NCBI GenBank assembly: GCA_018648445.1
Contig: JABGRG010000024.1
Coordinates: forward strand, 1 to 42,271
From: Rhodospirillales bacterium
Lineage (GTDB): Bacteria > Pseudomonadota > Alphaproteobacteria > Rhodospirillales_A > JACZKS01
Direction: 5' to 3'
DNA: 42,271 nucleotides
Shown here: one piece after another, positions 17,183 through 25,950 of the stretch
Layout: each line of letters begins with the position of its first letter
Numbering within the stretch: position 1 is the first letter of the stretch
The notes under the pieces: generated by a model
The model's input: only the letters and a program-made list of their open reading frames with translations
Told to the model about the DNA's origin: nothing
The model's database searches: none
Program-made: the position numbers and the translations under genes

Positions 17183-17947
17183 CTAAAAACCGACCACGTA
17201 GCCGCCGTCGATGGGTAATTGAAGGCCGGTCAGGTAGCGGGCCTGTTCGGAGCACAAGAAGAGGATGGCGTTGCCGACGTCACTGGGTTGCCCGGTTTCG
17301 CCCAGAGAAATACGGCTGACGATTTTTTCGAACCGCGCCGGATCGCCTTCCATAGCCTGGCGGAACATGGGCGTATCGATAAAACCGGGACAAATGGCGT
17401 TCACACGGATTCCATCCGGGCCATAGTCAACCGCCAAACTGCGCGTCAGACCGATAAGCGCCGTTTTCGTCAACGAGTAGACCGGCACAATGGGCATACC
17501 CATCAAACCCGTCATCGAGGACATCATGATGATCGAACCGCGCTTGCGGATCCGCATTTTCTTCACGCATGCGCCGGTGAACATGAAAATGGCCGACAGG
17601 TTGGTTTCGATCACGGCGTCGAGTTCGGCCTTGGTGGTGTCATAGGACTGTTTCTTGAGGTGGCGACCGGCGTTGTTGATCAGGAAATCAATAGGGCCGA
17701 CCGTGGATTCGATGTCCTCGACAAAATCGGCGTGCGCATCGACGTCGGTGACGTCGCTGATTCGGGAAACGGCAAGCGGACCGAAATCGGCACAAGCCTT
17801 CTCCAAATTTTCCTGATCCCGGGGCAATCCGGTAATTACGGTTTTGATACCGGCATTTACGAAGCACTCGGCAACGGCGTAGCCGATGCCTGTTCCGCCG
17901 CCCGTAACCACCGCGACACCATCGGTGAAAGTCAATTCTGCGCTCAT
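17183..17947 (-). CDS. SDR oxidoreductase, candidate fructuronate reductase
   Basis: A 254-residue classical SDR: VVTGGGTGIGYAVAE binds NAD(P), NNAG follows, and the catalytic Ser is in IIMMSSMTGLMG with the Y-S-L-T-K motif. RVNAICPGFIDTPM and a GLQLPIDGGY C-terminal segment are intact. AGGAGC lies 6 bases before the ATG at 17947. It is third in the operon uxaC-gntR-SDR-rraA-epimerase. UxuB, the usual D-fructuronate reductase, is a polyol-type dehydrogenase and is absent from the window. This SDR occupies the place where the fructuronate-to-mannonate reduction would be expected. That role is inferred from context; SDR sequence alone does not fix the substrate. Confidence 0.92.
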   Translation of the reverse strand: MSAELTFTDGVAVVTGGGTGIGYAVAECFVNAGIKTVITGLPRDQENLEKACADFGPLAVSRISDVTDVDAHADFVEDIESTVGPIDFLINNAGRHLKKQSYDTTKAELDAVIETNLSAIFMFTGACVKKMRIRKRGSIIMMSSMTGLMGMPIVPVYSLTKTALIGLTRSLAVDYGPDGIRVNAICPGFIDTPMFRQAMEGDPARFEKIVSRISLGETGQPSDVGNAILFLCSEQARYLTGLQLPIDGGYVVGF

Positions 17948-17966
17948 GATAGCTCCTGCGTCCTTA

Positions 17967-18686
17967 TTATTTGATTTTGGCGAGGTCTTCGTCGGTCGTG
18001 ATGTTTTCTAGGATGGCTGTGATCGCCGAGTCGAAGTGACAACGCAAGGCCGTCTCAGCCCGGGTCTCATCTCTGTTTTCAATGGCCTTGAAGATATCCT
18101 CGTGCAACATCATCACCGTCCTGTTCTCCTCTGCCGTCAAGCGGTTTTGAATGCCCGCGCGCATGGTGTCGAGGATTGACTCGTTCAAGCCTTCCAGCAG
18201 CAGTTTGAACAGGACATTTCCGGACGCTTCGCACACGACAGCGTGAAAATCGAAATCGTGGATCACGAAAACCGGGCGCACATCCAACGATGCCGCCATC
18301 CCATCCAACGCCGTCTTCATCCGATCGAGGTGAGCGTAGGACCGATTGGCGGCGGCCATCCGAACAGCGCTAAATTCGATCGCCTGGCGCAGTGACATCA
18401 TGTTGTGGATATCGGCCTGGCTGGTAATCAGCGCGTGGGAGAAAAATTTTTCCAAAACGCCGCTTTGCAGTTGACCGACGGTCGAGCGCCTGCCGCTGGA
18501 AACGTTGATCAGGCCCGAGGCCGAAAGGGCGCGGAAAGCTTCGCGAACAATGCCACGGCTGACGCCCAGTTTTTCGGTAATCTCGTTCTCGGTCGGAATC
18601 TGATCGCCGGGCTGAAGGCCCTCCGCATCAATTAATTCGCGAACGTGATCCGCAACCTGATCCGCTAATGTTTCCCGGCGTACCAT
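17967..18686 (-). CDS. GntR-family regulator, FadR/FCD type
   Basis: A 239-residue regulator. Residues about 5-75 are the winged helix (GDQIPTENEITEKLGVSRGI, then VREAFRALSASGLI). The all-helical FCD domain shows the metal-ligand pattern HDFDFHAVV, MMLHEDIFKAIENRD and LRCHFDSAI. It lies 26 bases after uxaC within the operon. It is the obvious candidate for a uronate-responsive repressor of uxaC and the divergent uxuA-TRAP unit, as UxuR and ExuR are in enterobacteria. The palindromes at 20190-20245 are its likely targets (inference). No strong ribosome site is seen before 18686. Confidence 0.92.
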   Translation of the reverse strand: MVRRETLADQVADHVRELIDAEGLQPGDQIPTENEITEKLGVSRGIVREAFRALSASGLINVSSGRRSTVGQLQSGVLEKFFSHALITSQADIHNMMSLRQAIEFSAVRMAAANRSYAHLDRMKTALDGMAASLDVRPVFVIHDFDFHAVVCEASGNVLFKLLLEGLNESILDTMRAGIQNRLTAEENRTVMMLHEDIFKAIENRDETRAETALRCHFDSAITAILENITTDEDLAKIK

Positions 18687-18712
18687 CTCGTGTCATTCCT
18701 CGACTAAGAACC

Positions 18713-20128
18713 TTAAAGTTTGTAGGCAGTTTTGGGCAAGTCGTAAGCCAGCGCACGTGCGACCTCGTGCGCCTCGTCCTCGTCAATCCGATGTTCCACC
18801 ACCAATCGGGCGAGATACGAGCAATCCACACGCCGCGCGATGTCGTGGCGAGCAGGTATGGACAGGAAGGCCCGTGTATCGTCGTTGAAGCCGACCGTGT
18901 TGTAAAAACCCGCCGTTTCCGTCGCCGCCTCGCGAAACCTCATCATCGCTTCCGGGCTGTCCAGGAACCACCACGGCGGGCCAAGCCGCACACTGGGATA
19001 GTGACCGGCCAACGGCGCCAGCTCGCGCGAGAACGATGTTTCGTCGAGCGTAAATAGGATCAGGTTCAGCGCCGCGTCGTTGCCGTATTTGTTCAAAAGC
19101 GGACGAAGCATGGTCGCATAATCGGTGCGAACCGGAATATCGCCACCCATGTCGCGCCCGAAGCGCTGATAAACGGTATCGTTGTGGCTTCGCAGGCAAC
19201 CGGGATGGATTTGCATCACCAGACCATCTTCGATGCTCATCCGCGCCATTTCCGTCAGCATCTGACGGCGGAATAGCTCGGCCTCATCGGGCGTGTAAGT
19301 TCCCTTGATGATCTTCTGGTACAGGCGCTCGCAATCGGCTGTCTCCAAATCGGCTGTACCGGCCGTCGGGTGGCCGTGATCGGTGGACGTGGCACCGTGT
19401 TCAATGAAATACCGCCGCCGCGCTTCCAAGGCCCTCAAATACCCTTGCCAATGAGAGACGTCTTCGTTCGCCAATTCACCCATCTTTTCGACATCGCCGT
19501 GAAAATCGGGGAAATACTCCGGGTCGATGACGCTGTCGGGACGAAATGCCGGAACGACACGGCCCGACCAATCGCTGTCCATGATCATTTTGTGATAGCG
19601 AAGATCCGAAAGTGGCGAGTCGGTGGTGGACAGGACTTCTATGTTGAACCGTTCACACAACGCACGCGGCCTAAATTCCGGGGTGGCGAGCTTGGCGTTG
19701 ACGGCGTCGTAAATCTCGTCCGCGGTCTCCGCGCCGAAACGCACCTTAATCCCTAGAACGTCTGAGAATTCATGGTCGATCCACATGCGCGTGGGCGTGC
19801 CGCGAAACGCATACCAATGTTTGGCGAACGTGTGCCAAATGGTGCGTGGGTCCTGCTCATACGGGGTACCGTCGCTTGGCGGAATACCGATATCCTCCAT
19901 GGACACCCCGAGGCTGTACAACATGCGGAAAACGTAGTGATCCGGCGTAACCAGAAGCTGGGTTGCATTCTCGAACGGGATGTCTTCGGCGAACCAGCGC
20001 GGATCGGTATGGCCATGAGGACTAAGGATCGGCAGGTGACGGACGGTTCCATAAATGGCCCGGGCGATGGCACGCATCGCGGGATCCCCCGGAAACAGGC
20101 GATCACGATTGAGCGTCAATGAAGCCAT
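18713..20128 (-). CDS. uxaC: Uronate isomerase
   Basis: A 471-residue member of the amidohydrolase-superfamily uronate isomerases, which convert D-glucuronate to D-fructuronate or D-galacturonate to D-tagaturonate. The N-terminal LPILSPHGHTDPRWFAED carries the metal-binding His-x-His, and FNIEVLSTTDSPLSDLR and DEVHP-region equivalents such as GLVMQIHPGCLRSHN follow. GGHYP-like and VGFNDDTRAFLSIPARHD segments close the barrel. GGAGGAAA precedes the ATG at 20128 at good spacing. The length is normal for the family. It is the first gene of the minus-strand operon and is divergent from uxuA with a 227-base regulatory gap. The enzyme is cytoplasmic. Confidence 0.95.
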   Translation of the reverse strand: MASLTLNRDRLFPGDPAMRAIARAIYGTVRHLPILSPHGHTDPRWFAEDIPFENATQLLVTPDHYVFRMLYSLGVSMEDIGIPPSDGTPYEQDPRTIWHTFAKHWYAFRGTPTRMWIDHEFSDVLGIKVRFGAETADEIYDAVNAKLATPEFRPRALCERFNIEVLSTTDSPLSDLRYHKMIMDSDWSGRVVPAFRPDSVIDPEYFPDFHGDVEKMGELANEDVSHWQGYLRALEARRRYFIEHGATSTDHGHPTAGTADLETADCERLYQKIIKGTYTPDEAELFRRQMLTEMARMSIEDGLVMQIHPGCLRSHNDTVYQRFGRDMGGDIPVRTDYATMLRPLLNKYGNDAALNLILFTLDETSFSRELAPLAGHYPSVRLGPPWWFLDSPEAMMRFREAATETAGFYNTVGFNDDTRAFLSIPARHDIARRVDCSYLARLVVEHRIDEDEAHEVARALAYDLPKTAYKL

Positions 20129-20189
20129 GGGTGTTTCCTCCGTCCCCTCTATTTACCCTAAAGGATGGTCGCACACCGGCGAAAATGTC

Positions 20190-20245
20190 AACACGAATGT
20201 GTTAAGCTGTTAAACATTTAAGAAAACTTGTTTGACAGGCAAACA
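20190..20245. promoter_or_regulatory. Cluster of inverted repeats between uxaC and uxuA, candidate GntR operators
   Basis: Three perfect inverted repeats lie in the 227-base divergent gap: AACAC-GAAT-GTGTT (20190-20203), TTAAA-CA-TTTAA (20210-20221) and TGTTTG-ACAGG-CAAACA (20229-20245). The region is AT-rich relative to the surrounding genes. A TTGACA hexamer on the plus strand overlaps the third repeat (20232-20237), with no good -10 at 17 bases. The likely binder is the FCD GntR protein encoded in the uxaC operon. Confidence 0.5.
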
Positions 20246-20355
20246 TTTCTCTTGCCCGATCATTTTCGTTGAGCCATAGTTTTGTCAAGGGAAGTTATAA
20301 AAGGTGATCACGGCTCCGGCACGATGGTCCCTGCACTAAGAAAAAGAGGCTCGCG

Positions 20356-21429
20356 ATGAAGCTAGGTCTGGGACTTTACCGGCACATGCTGACGCCTGAG
20401 AATTTCCAGTTCGCCAAACAGGCGGGGTGTTCGCATATCGTCGCGCACTGGACGAACTACTTCGCACAGGACCCGACCCTGCCGGAGACCGACGGCGGTG
20501 AACAGAATTGGGGCGTTACGCGCAACCAGGGCAAACCCTGGACGGCAGAAGAACTGACGGACATGCGCAAATCCGTAGAAGCCAGTGGCCTGAAACTCGA
20601 GGCCATCGAAAACTTCGACCCTTCCCATTGGTATGACATTCTTCTCGACGGTCCAAACCGCGCGTCGCAGATAGAGACCGTCAAGTCCAATATTCGGGCC
20701 ATCGGCGCCGCCGGAATTCCGGTTATGGGCTACAATTTCTCGATTGCCGGTGTCTGGGGGCACGTGCGCGGAAAATTCGCGCGGGGCGATGCCGATACCG
20801 TTGCTTTCCTGGGCGACAAAGGTCCCAAGGAAACGCCTATACCAAACGGCGAAATCTGGAACATGACCTATGATCCGGGCGCACCCGATGGCGTCATCGA
20901 GCCCTTCGCATCGGACGAACTCTGGCGGCGGCTGGAAGGCTTTCTGAAAGACGTCGTGCCGGTCGCGGAGGAAGCTGGCGTGCGCCTTGCACTGCACCCG
21001 GATGATCCGCCGATGCCCACCCTGCGGGGTACACCGCGTCTCGTCAATCAACCACACCTGTATCAAAAGGTGCTGGATTTGCTGCCCAGCCGCTCGAACG
21101 CCATCGAGCTTTGCATGGGTTCGATCCAGGAAATGACCGAAGGGGATGTGTATTCCACGCTGGAGCAGTATGGCCGGCAGGATGCCATCGGCTACATTCA
21201 TTTTCGCAACGTGAAGGGCAAGGTGCCCGAGTATTATGAGGTCTTTGTGGATGAGGGCGACATTGACATGGTCAAGGCGCTGCGCGTTCTCAGAGACATC
21301 GGCTATGACGGCGTGCTCATTCCCGATCACACGCCGCATATGCAATGCGATGCGCCGTGGCACGCGGGAATGGCATACGCAATGGGTTATATGAAGGCCG
21401 CCATGTCTATGGTCCGATCGGAGGGCTGA
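20356..21429 (+). CDS. uxuA: Mannonate dehydratase
   Basis: A 357-residue UxuA-family TIM barrel that dehydrates D-mannonate to 2-keto-3-deoxygluconate with a divalent metal. Characteristic segments are GVTRNQGKPW, NFSIAGVWGHVRGKFARGD, VRLALHPDDPPMPTLRG (catalytic and metal-binding His and Asp), ELCMGSIQEM with the metal Cys, YIHFRNVKGKVPEYYEVFVD and LIPDHTPHM. AAGAGG precedes the ATG at 20356. The divergent uxaC supplies fructuronate, and the SDR at 17183 could supply mannonate. It is followed at 132 bases by the TRAP genes on the same strand. A long open frame on the opposite strand across the same bases is a shadow. Confidence 0.94.
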   Translation: MKLGLGLYRHMLTPENFQFAKQAGCSHIVAHWTNYFAQDPTLPETDGGEQNWGVTRNQGKPWTAEELTDMRKSVEASGLKLEAIENFDPSHWYDILLDGPNRASQIETVKSNIRAIGAAGIPVMGYNFSIAGVWGHVRGKFARGDADTVAFLGDKGPKETPIPNGEIWNMTYDPGAPDGVIEPFASDELWRRLEGFLKDVVPVAEEAGVRLALHPDDPPMPTLRGTPRLVNQPHLYQKVLDLLPSRSNAIELCMGSIQEMTEGDVYSTLEQYGRQDAIGYIHFRNVKGKVPEYYEVFVDEGDIDMVKALRVLRDIGYDGVLIPDHTPHMQCDAPWHAGMAYAMGYMKAAMSMVRSEG

Positions 21430-21561
21430 AGACATCGGCGGAAATTAATAAAGTCGGGGCGAGCCTTGGTGCGCAGCCTCGATCTGTGTAGAGTTTACTT
21501 ATGGCCATGGATGTACCCAATTCCGGGTTGGCCAAAACCTTAGGGAGGTTAATACACCACA

Positions 21562-22545
21562 ATGAAACGTATTATTGCTGCTACTATCACGGCTGCGGGC
21601 GTTCTCGCTCTCGCCGGGTCCGCCAGTGCTATTGAACTGAAGCTGAATGGCCTTCATCCCCCGGATCACTCCGGTTCGATGACCCATGAATTCTTCGCTG
21701 ATCGCATTGCGGAACTCACCAATGGTGAAATCACCGTCGACGTGAACTATGCCCGCGCCCTTGGCGATGCGGTTGATTCCGTGCAGTCGATCCGCAATGG
21801 CACGCTCGCGTTCTTTACGGTTTCCGCCGCCAACTTGTCGCAGGTCGACAAGCGCATGGACATGTTCTCGTTGCCGTTCATCTTCAAGAATGCCCGGCAC
21901 TACTGGTCCTACCTGAACTCCGAAAACGCCGCGAAATTCATCGCGCCGCTTGCGGACAAGGGCATTGTCGCGCTTGGCTTCATCGATTCGGGTGCGCGCA
22001 GCTTCTTCGGCCAGAACGACCTGTCGACCCCGGCCGGCCTCAAAGGCAAGAAGATCCGCACGATGGCCTCGCCGGTTCAGATCGCCATGGTTGGCGCCAT
22101 GGGCGGCACCGGCGTTCCGGTGGCCTGGGGCGAGCTCTACAACGCCCTGCAGACCGGCGTTGTTGACGGTGCGGAAAACAACCCGCCGTCGATCCGTTCC
22201 ATGAAGTTCTACGAAGTTACCAAATTCTACGTGATGAACGAACATGCCCGTATTCCGGACGTCCTGATTGCGTCCAAAAAGGTTCTGAGCAAGCTGTCGG
22301 CCAGCCAAGTTGCGGCGATCAAGCAAGCCGGTGACGAAGCTGAAGCCTACATGCGCGGCGCCTGGGCGGCGGACGAGAAGTCCTCGTTGGCTTTCCTGAA
22401 GACCGTCAAGGGCTTCAAGGTTATTGAGAAAGTTGAAAAGGCGCCGTTCGTCGCCAGCGTGAAGCCGCTGTTGGACAAAGAAGGCAAGCGTCTTGGCGTA
22501 GCCTCAGAGGTTCAGCACCTGCTCGACACGCAAAAGAACTTCTAG
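21562..22545 (+). CDS. dctP: TRAP transporter solute-binding protein DctP
   Basis: A 327-residue periplasmic binding protein. The signal peptide MKRIIAATITAAGVLALAG ends at ASA near residue 23. DctP-family hallmarks are RIAELTNGEITVDV, SLPFIFKN, LGFIDSGARSFFG, KGKKIRTMASPVQI (the Arg that grips the substrate carboxylate) and ALQTGVVDGAENNPPS. An AGGGAGG site is 13-14 bases before the ATG. It lies between uxuA and dctQM, so uronates such as glucuronate are the likely ligands (inference). A strong stem-loop follows it at 22574-22608. Confidence 0.95.
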   Translation: MKRIIAATITAAGVLALAGSASAIELKLNGLHPPDHSGSMTHEFFADRIAELTNGEITVDVNYARALGDAVDSVQSIRNGTLAFFTVSAANLSQVDKRMDMFSLPFIFKNARHYWSYLNSENAAKFIAPLADKGIVALGFIDSGARSFFGQNDLSTPAGLKGKKIRTMASPVQIAMVGAMGGTGVPVAWGELYNALQTGVVDGAENNPPSIRSMKFYEVTKFYVMNEHARIPDVLIASKKVLSKLSASQVAAIKQAGDEAEAYMRGAWAADEKSSLAFLKTVKGFKVIEKVEKAPFVASVKPLLDKEGKRLGVASEVQHLLDTQKNF

Positions 22546-22573
22546 GCGTTCTCGTCCCGCAAGGGGTAAGAAC

Positions 22574-22608
22574 GGTGTGGGGCGTCGATGGGTTCGGCGC
22601 CCCACGCC
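22574..22608. other. Stem-loop between dctP and dctQ
   Basis: GGTGTGGGGCG pairs with CGCCCCACGCC over 11 positions (one G-U in RNA) with a 13-base loop. It lies about 30 bases behind the dctP stop and 23 before dctQ. No T tract follows. This is the usual site for a hairpin that protects the binding-protein mRNA and lowers permease expression. Confidence 0.6.
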
Positions 22609-22631
22609 ATACTGTACTGAGAGTAGTCTCA

Positions 22632-23141
22632 ATGAATGCGTTTAATCGATTTTGCGATGTGCTGCGGTACCTGGCGCGCGCCTATGTCCTGATTCTGGCC
22701 ACCGCGCTGTTCGCCATTGTTATCTCCACGGTCATTACCCGCGAGTGCTGCTCCTGGGTGCTTTCGTGGTCTGAGGAAGTGCCGCGCTATCTGTTGATCT
22801 GGATATCCTTCATGACCGGCGCGGTCGCCGTTGACATCAAGGATCACATCGCATTTGAGTATTTCTATCAGAAGTTTAGCGGCTGGGTCGCTGTTTTCAT
22901 CCATAATATGGTGAATTTCGGGATATTGGGATTCGGCGCAATTATGACGATTTACGGCTACCAGTTCTTGCAGGACTTCGGTGGCGACGGCATGGAATCG
23001 ATCCCGTTTACCAACGTCTGGTACTACACATCGCTGCCGCTCTCCGGTGCGCTGATTGTGCTGTTCAGCCTGCGCGACATTCTGAACTACTGGTTTGCGC
23101 CGCACCTGCGCACGGAACGCCCGGACCTTAGCGCCGCCTGA
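22632..23141 (+). CDS. dctQ: TRAP transporter small membrane subunit DctQ
   Basis: A 169-residue protein with four predicted membrane helices: YVLILATALFAIVISTVI, a central ISFMTGAVAVDI segment, FIHNMVNFGILGFGAIMTI and LPLSGALIVLFSLRDI. The family motif W-S-E-E-V-P-R-Y-L-L-I-W near residue 45 is present. The ATG at 22632 is chosen because the upstream frame overlaps the hairpin and is not DctQ-like; the ribosome site is weak. It forms the membrane complex with DctM. Confidence 0.93.
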   Translation: MNAFNRFCDVLRYLARAYVLILATALFAIVISTVITRECCSWVLSWSEEVPRYLLIWISFMTGAVAVDIKDHIAFEYFYQKFSGWVAVFIHNMVNFGILGFGAIMTIYGYQFLQDFGGDGMESIPFTNVWYYTSLPLSGALIVLFSLRDILNYWFAPHLRTERPDLSAA

Positions 23142-23177
23142 TTGAAACGATAGTTCTTCTTACGGATTTTTCACGCC

Positions 23178-24485
23178 ATGACCATCATCGTCCTCGTTGC
23201 CACCTTCGTTATTCTGCTGTTGCTCGGCATGCCGATCGCCTTTGGTATCGGCATCGCTTCCGCGCTGGGCGGACTGACTTACCTGCTGATGGGCAACCCG
23301 TTTGTCATGGACAATGTAACGCTGGTCCAGCGCATGCTGTTTGGCATCAACTCGTTCCCGTTGCTGGCGTGTATTTTCTTCGTCTTTACCGGCGTCGTCA
23401 TGGTGCGCGGCGGTGTTGCCGTGCGCATGGTGCGCATGGCCGAGGTGCTGGTCGGTCGTTTTCCCGGCGGCCTCGCCCAGATGAACGTCATGTCGTCCAT
23501 GTTGTTCGGCGGCGTTTCGGGCTCTGCGGTGGCCGACGTATCCTCCATCGGGCGTATGATGATCAACGCCATGGAGAAGGATGGCTACACCCGGCGCTTC
23601 GCGACGGCCATCACGCTCGCGTCCGCCACCATGGGTCCCATCATCCCGCCATCAATTCCGTTCATCCTGTACGCCTATATTGCGGGTAACGTCTCGGTCG
23701 CCGGTCTGTTGCTGGCCGGATTTATCCCCGGCGTGATGATTGGCAGCGGCTTGCTGCTGGCGTCCTACATCCACGGAAAGCTGTACCATCCGAGCAAGAC
23801 CCCGAAGTTAAGCCTGCGCGAAAAAATCACACGGATTGTTGACGGGATCGGCGCGCTGTTTGCCCTGGTCATTATCCTGGTGGGCATCACCAGCGGTTAT
23901 TTCACCGCCACCGAGGCCGGCGCCGTAGCCGCCGTGTATGCTTTGTTCCTGACCATGGTGGTTTATCGTTCAGTAACCTGGAGAGACCTTCCCGGCGTCA
24001 TGTGGGAAGCCTGCCTGACCAACGCCGTGGTGATGATGCTGATCGCCACGACCAGCGTGTTCACCTATCTCGTAACCTACGAGAACATCCCCGATTGGAT
24101 CGCCGAGAACGTTCTGGCCATCACCGAGGAAAAATGGGTGTTGTTGTTGATGATCAACGTCCTGTTGTTGGCCGTCGGACTGTTCATCGATCTGGCCCCC
24201 GCCCTGATCATGCTGGTGCCGATATTGCTGCCACTCGCCGACAAGCTCGAAATCGACCTCATTCACCTGGGCGTCGTGATGGTTGTCAACCTGACCTTCG
24301 GTCTGATTACGCCACCAGTAGGAACTTCACTGTTCGTTGGATGCCGAATAGCCAACATTCAGATGACCGAACTTGTGAAGCCCCTGCTCCCGCTTCTGGC
24401 CATCATGCTGTCGGTCTTGTTCTTCGTGACCTTCATGCCCGAGCTCTTCATGTGGCTGCCGCGGTCATTCGGCTTCGCGAGATAG
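23178..24485 (+). CDS. dctM: TRAP transporter large membrane subunit DctM
   Basis: The 435-residue large permease of the TRAP system, with about 12 membrane segments. It starts with a hydrophobic helix containing GMPIAFGIGIASALGGL. Diagnostic segments are SMLFGGVSGSAVADVSSIG near residue 110, IIPPSIPFILYAY, GVTSGYFTATEAGAVAA-type and LTFGLITPPVGTSLFVG near residue 375. These fit a sodium-coupled elevator carrier. The start at 23178 lacks a strong ribosome site, perhaps because it is coupled to dctQ 36 bases upstream. It is the last gene of the plus-strand uronate unit. Confidence 0.95.
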   Translation: MTIIVLVATFVILLLLGMPIAFGIGIASALGGLTYLLMGNPFVMDNVTLVQRMLFGINSFPLLACIFFVFTGVVMVRGGVAVRMVRMAEVLVGRFPGGLAQMNVMSSMLFGGVSGSAVADVSSIGRMMINAMEKDGYTRRFATAITLASATMGPIIPPSIPFILYAYIAGNVSVAGLLLAGFIPGVMIGSGLLLASYIHGKLYHPSKTPKLSLREKITRIVDGIGALFALVIILVGITSGYFTATEAGAVAAVYALFLTMVVYRSVTWRDLPGVMWEACLTNAVVMMLIATTSVFTYLVTYENIPDWIAENVLAITEEKWVLLLMINVLLLAVGLFIDLAPALIMLVPILLPLADKLEIDLIHLGVVMVVNLTFGLITPPVGTSLFVGCRIANIQMTELVKPLLPLLAIMLSVLFFVTFMPELFMWLPRSFGFAR

Positions 24486-24802
24486 CGCCCTTATAAAAAG
24501 GGAGACATTACCGGTCGGGGAAAAAGGCCAACAGCGCCATTTCCGCATAGGGATGCGGGTCCAATAAGATGTGTCGATCGCAGGTTTCGACGACACGGAT
24601 CGGGCCCGCAGCATGGCGCCGGCGGCAACGGTAATGCCCGTCAACTATTCGATCTTCTTGTGGACGGCCTTAACCGGGTTCATCGTTTTTTTTCGACGAT
24701 TTGCCCGGTCGAACGCACCAAACCAATCTCAAATGCTGAACCGCCTCGTGATGGCAGGCCACTTTCGATTGCGAGGGCTTCGCGCACTAACCTTATAGAA
24801 AT
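24486..24802. other. Gap between convergent dctM and PLP-enzyme genes
   Basis: No credible gene: the one open frame here has no recognisable protein. A short CCCTT/AAGGG inverted repeat with a five-base loop lies just behind dctM at about 24486-24500, but it lacks a T tract. ATCGT and ACGAT arms around an eight-T run lie near 24680-24698. Neither is a convincing terminator. Confidence 0.4.
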
Positions 24803-25918
24803 CTATTGACTGCATCCGCGGGCGCTGACGTCCATGGTGCCAAGAACTTCGGTTCCGCGAACGGCGTGGACTCGATCAAACAGATTGCTGATAACGCAGG
24901 CGTGGTTGGGGATGATCCTGACCTTGTCGCCAACCTCGGGCTTGGCCACCGAGCGACTCAGGTCGAGGTATCCGTGTTCCTCGTTCAGGGCACTGATTGT
25001 CGCATCCGGCAGGGCGGGGATTAAGCCAAAACCCTCCAGACCGAGGAGATCGCTGGTCAGGGTTTTGGATCCGGCGTCCAGGACGGCATGATCGGCGGTT
25101 GGGCGGCTGACCACCGTGGCAAGCACGCTCAAGGCGCACTCGGCTGCGGTACAGACACCTTTGGCAATCAGGGAACGGTCATTATAGACGTAGGTTCCGA
25201 CCCGGTATTCGGTGACGCTGGAGAGGTTTTCCGCCCGCCACATATCGGGCGTGCCGCCGCTGGTGATAACCGGACAGGCCAGACCGGATTCCTCGCATAG
25301 CGTTTTTGCTCGCGCCAACCAATCATCGGCTTCAGTGTTGTGACCGGCAGGGGGGTAGGTCATCAATCCGTGAAAGGACAAACCTTCGGCGGCGGCTATA
25401 ATCTTCGCTAAATCGCGCGCGGCCTCTGGCGTTTGAACCCCGCATCGCTTGGCCCCCGTGTCGCATTCGACAAGAACCCGCAACGCGCGGTCCGCGTCCT
25501 TCATGGTATCTGCAAGACCTTCGACGGTGTGTGCATTATCGGCCGTAACGGACAAGGTGCAGCGTTCGGCCAGGCGGCGCAGGCGGGCCAGTTTTTCCGC
25601 CCCAAGGATATTGTAGGTGATGAGAATGTCGGCGATACCGGCATCGGCCATGACCTCCGCCTCGCTCACCTTCTGGCAGTTGATGCCAACGGCGCCCGCT
25701 TTCACCTGGGCAAAGGCAATAGCGGGAATCTTGTGGGTCTTTATGTGGGGTCGGAGATGAAGGCCGTTGCGGTCGCAATAATCCTGAAAACGCCGAATGT
25801 TGGCTTCAGTGATATCCAAATCAACAACAACCGCCGGGGTGTCGATTTCCTCGATCAGTTTAATACCGGTTTGATTGATATATTTATCCAATCTTGCGAG
25901 CACGTCGTCGCCTTGCAT
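24803..25918 (-). CDS. Fold-type III PLP enzyme, D-threonine aldolase/D-serine dehydratase-like
   Basis: A 371-residue alanine-racemase-fold PLP enzyme. DTPAVVVDLDITEANI begins the barrel, and the PLP lysine lies in LRPHIKTHKIPAIA. ECDTGAKRCGV and VITSGGTPD are the phosphate-binding and substrate loops. The C-terminal IPNHACVISN carries the His-x-Cys metal pair of the DSD1/D-threonine-aldolase family. Known members act on D-threonine, D-serine, hydroxyaspartate stereoisomers or D-glucosaminate. The substrate here cannot be chosen from sequence. It is divergent from the threonine-synthase-like gene, and the gap holds promoter block A and a large hairpin. The start at 25918 has GGGAG about 12 bases upstream. 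The product is cytoplasmic. Confidence 0.9.
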   Translation of the reverse strand: MQGDDVLARLDKYINQTGIKLIEEIDTPAVVVDLDITEANIRRFQDYCDRNGLHLRPHIKTHKIPAIAFAQVKAGAVGINCQKVSEAEVMADAGIADILITYNILGAEKLARLRRLAERCTLSVTADNAHTVEGLADTMKDADRALRVLVECDTGAKRCGVQTPEAARDLAKIIAAAEGLSFHGLMTYPPAGHNTEADDWLARAKTLCEESGLACPVITSGGTPDMWRAENLSSVTEYRVGTYVYNDRSLIAKGVCTAAECALSVLATVVSRPTADHAVLDAGSKTLTSDLLGLEGFGLIPALPDATISALNEEHGYLDLSRSVAKPEVGDKVRIIPNHACVISNLFDRVHAVRGTEVLGTMDVSARGCSQ

Positions 25919-25950
25919 TCCAAAATTCTCCCGTTTGGACCCTGGCGTTT

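Noticed and set aside
20362..21435. Long open frame on the minus strand fully opposite uxuA
   Set aside because: It mirrors the uxuA reading frame, has no recognisable domain and is rich in codon-shadow residues; the plus-strand protein has full family motifs.
24680..24698. Intrinsic terminator with an eight-T run
   Set aside because: The T run lies in the loop of a weak 5-bp stem instead of following a strong stem.
24571..24798. Small open frame in the dctM-PLP gap
   Set aside because: No ribosome site, no domain and no conserved pattern; treated as noncoding.
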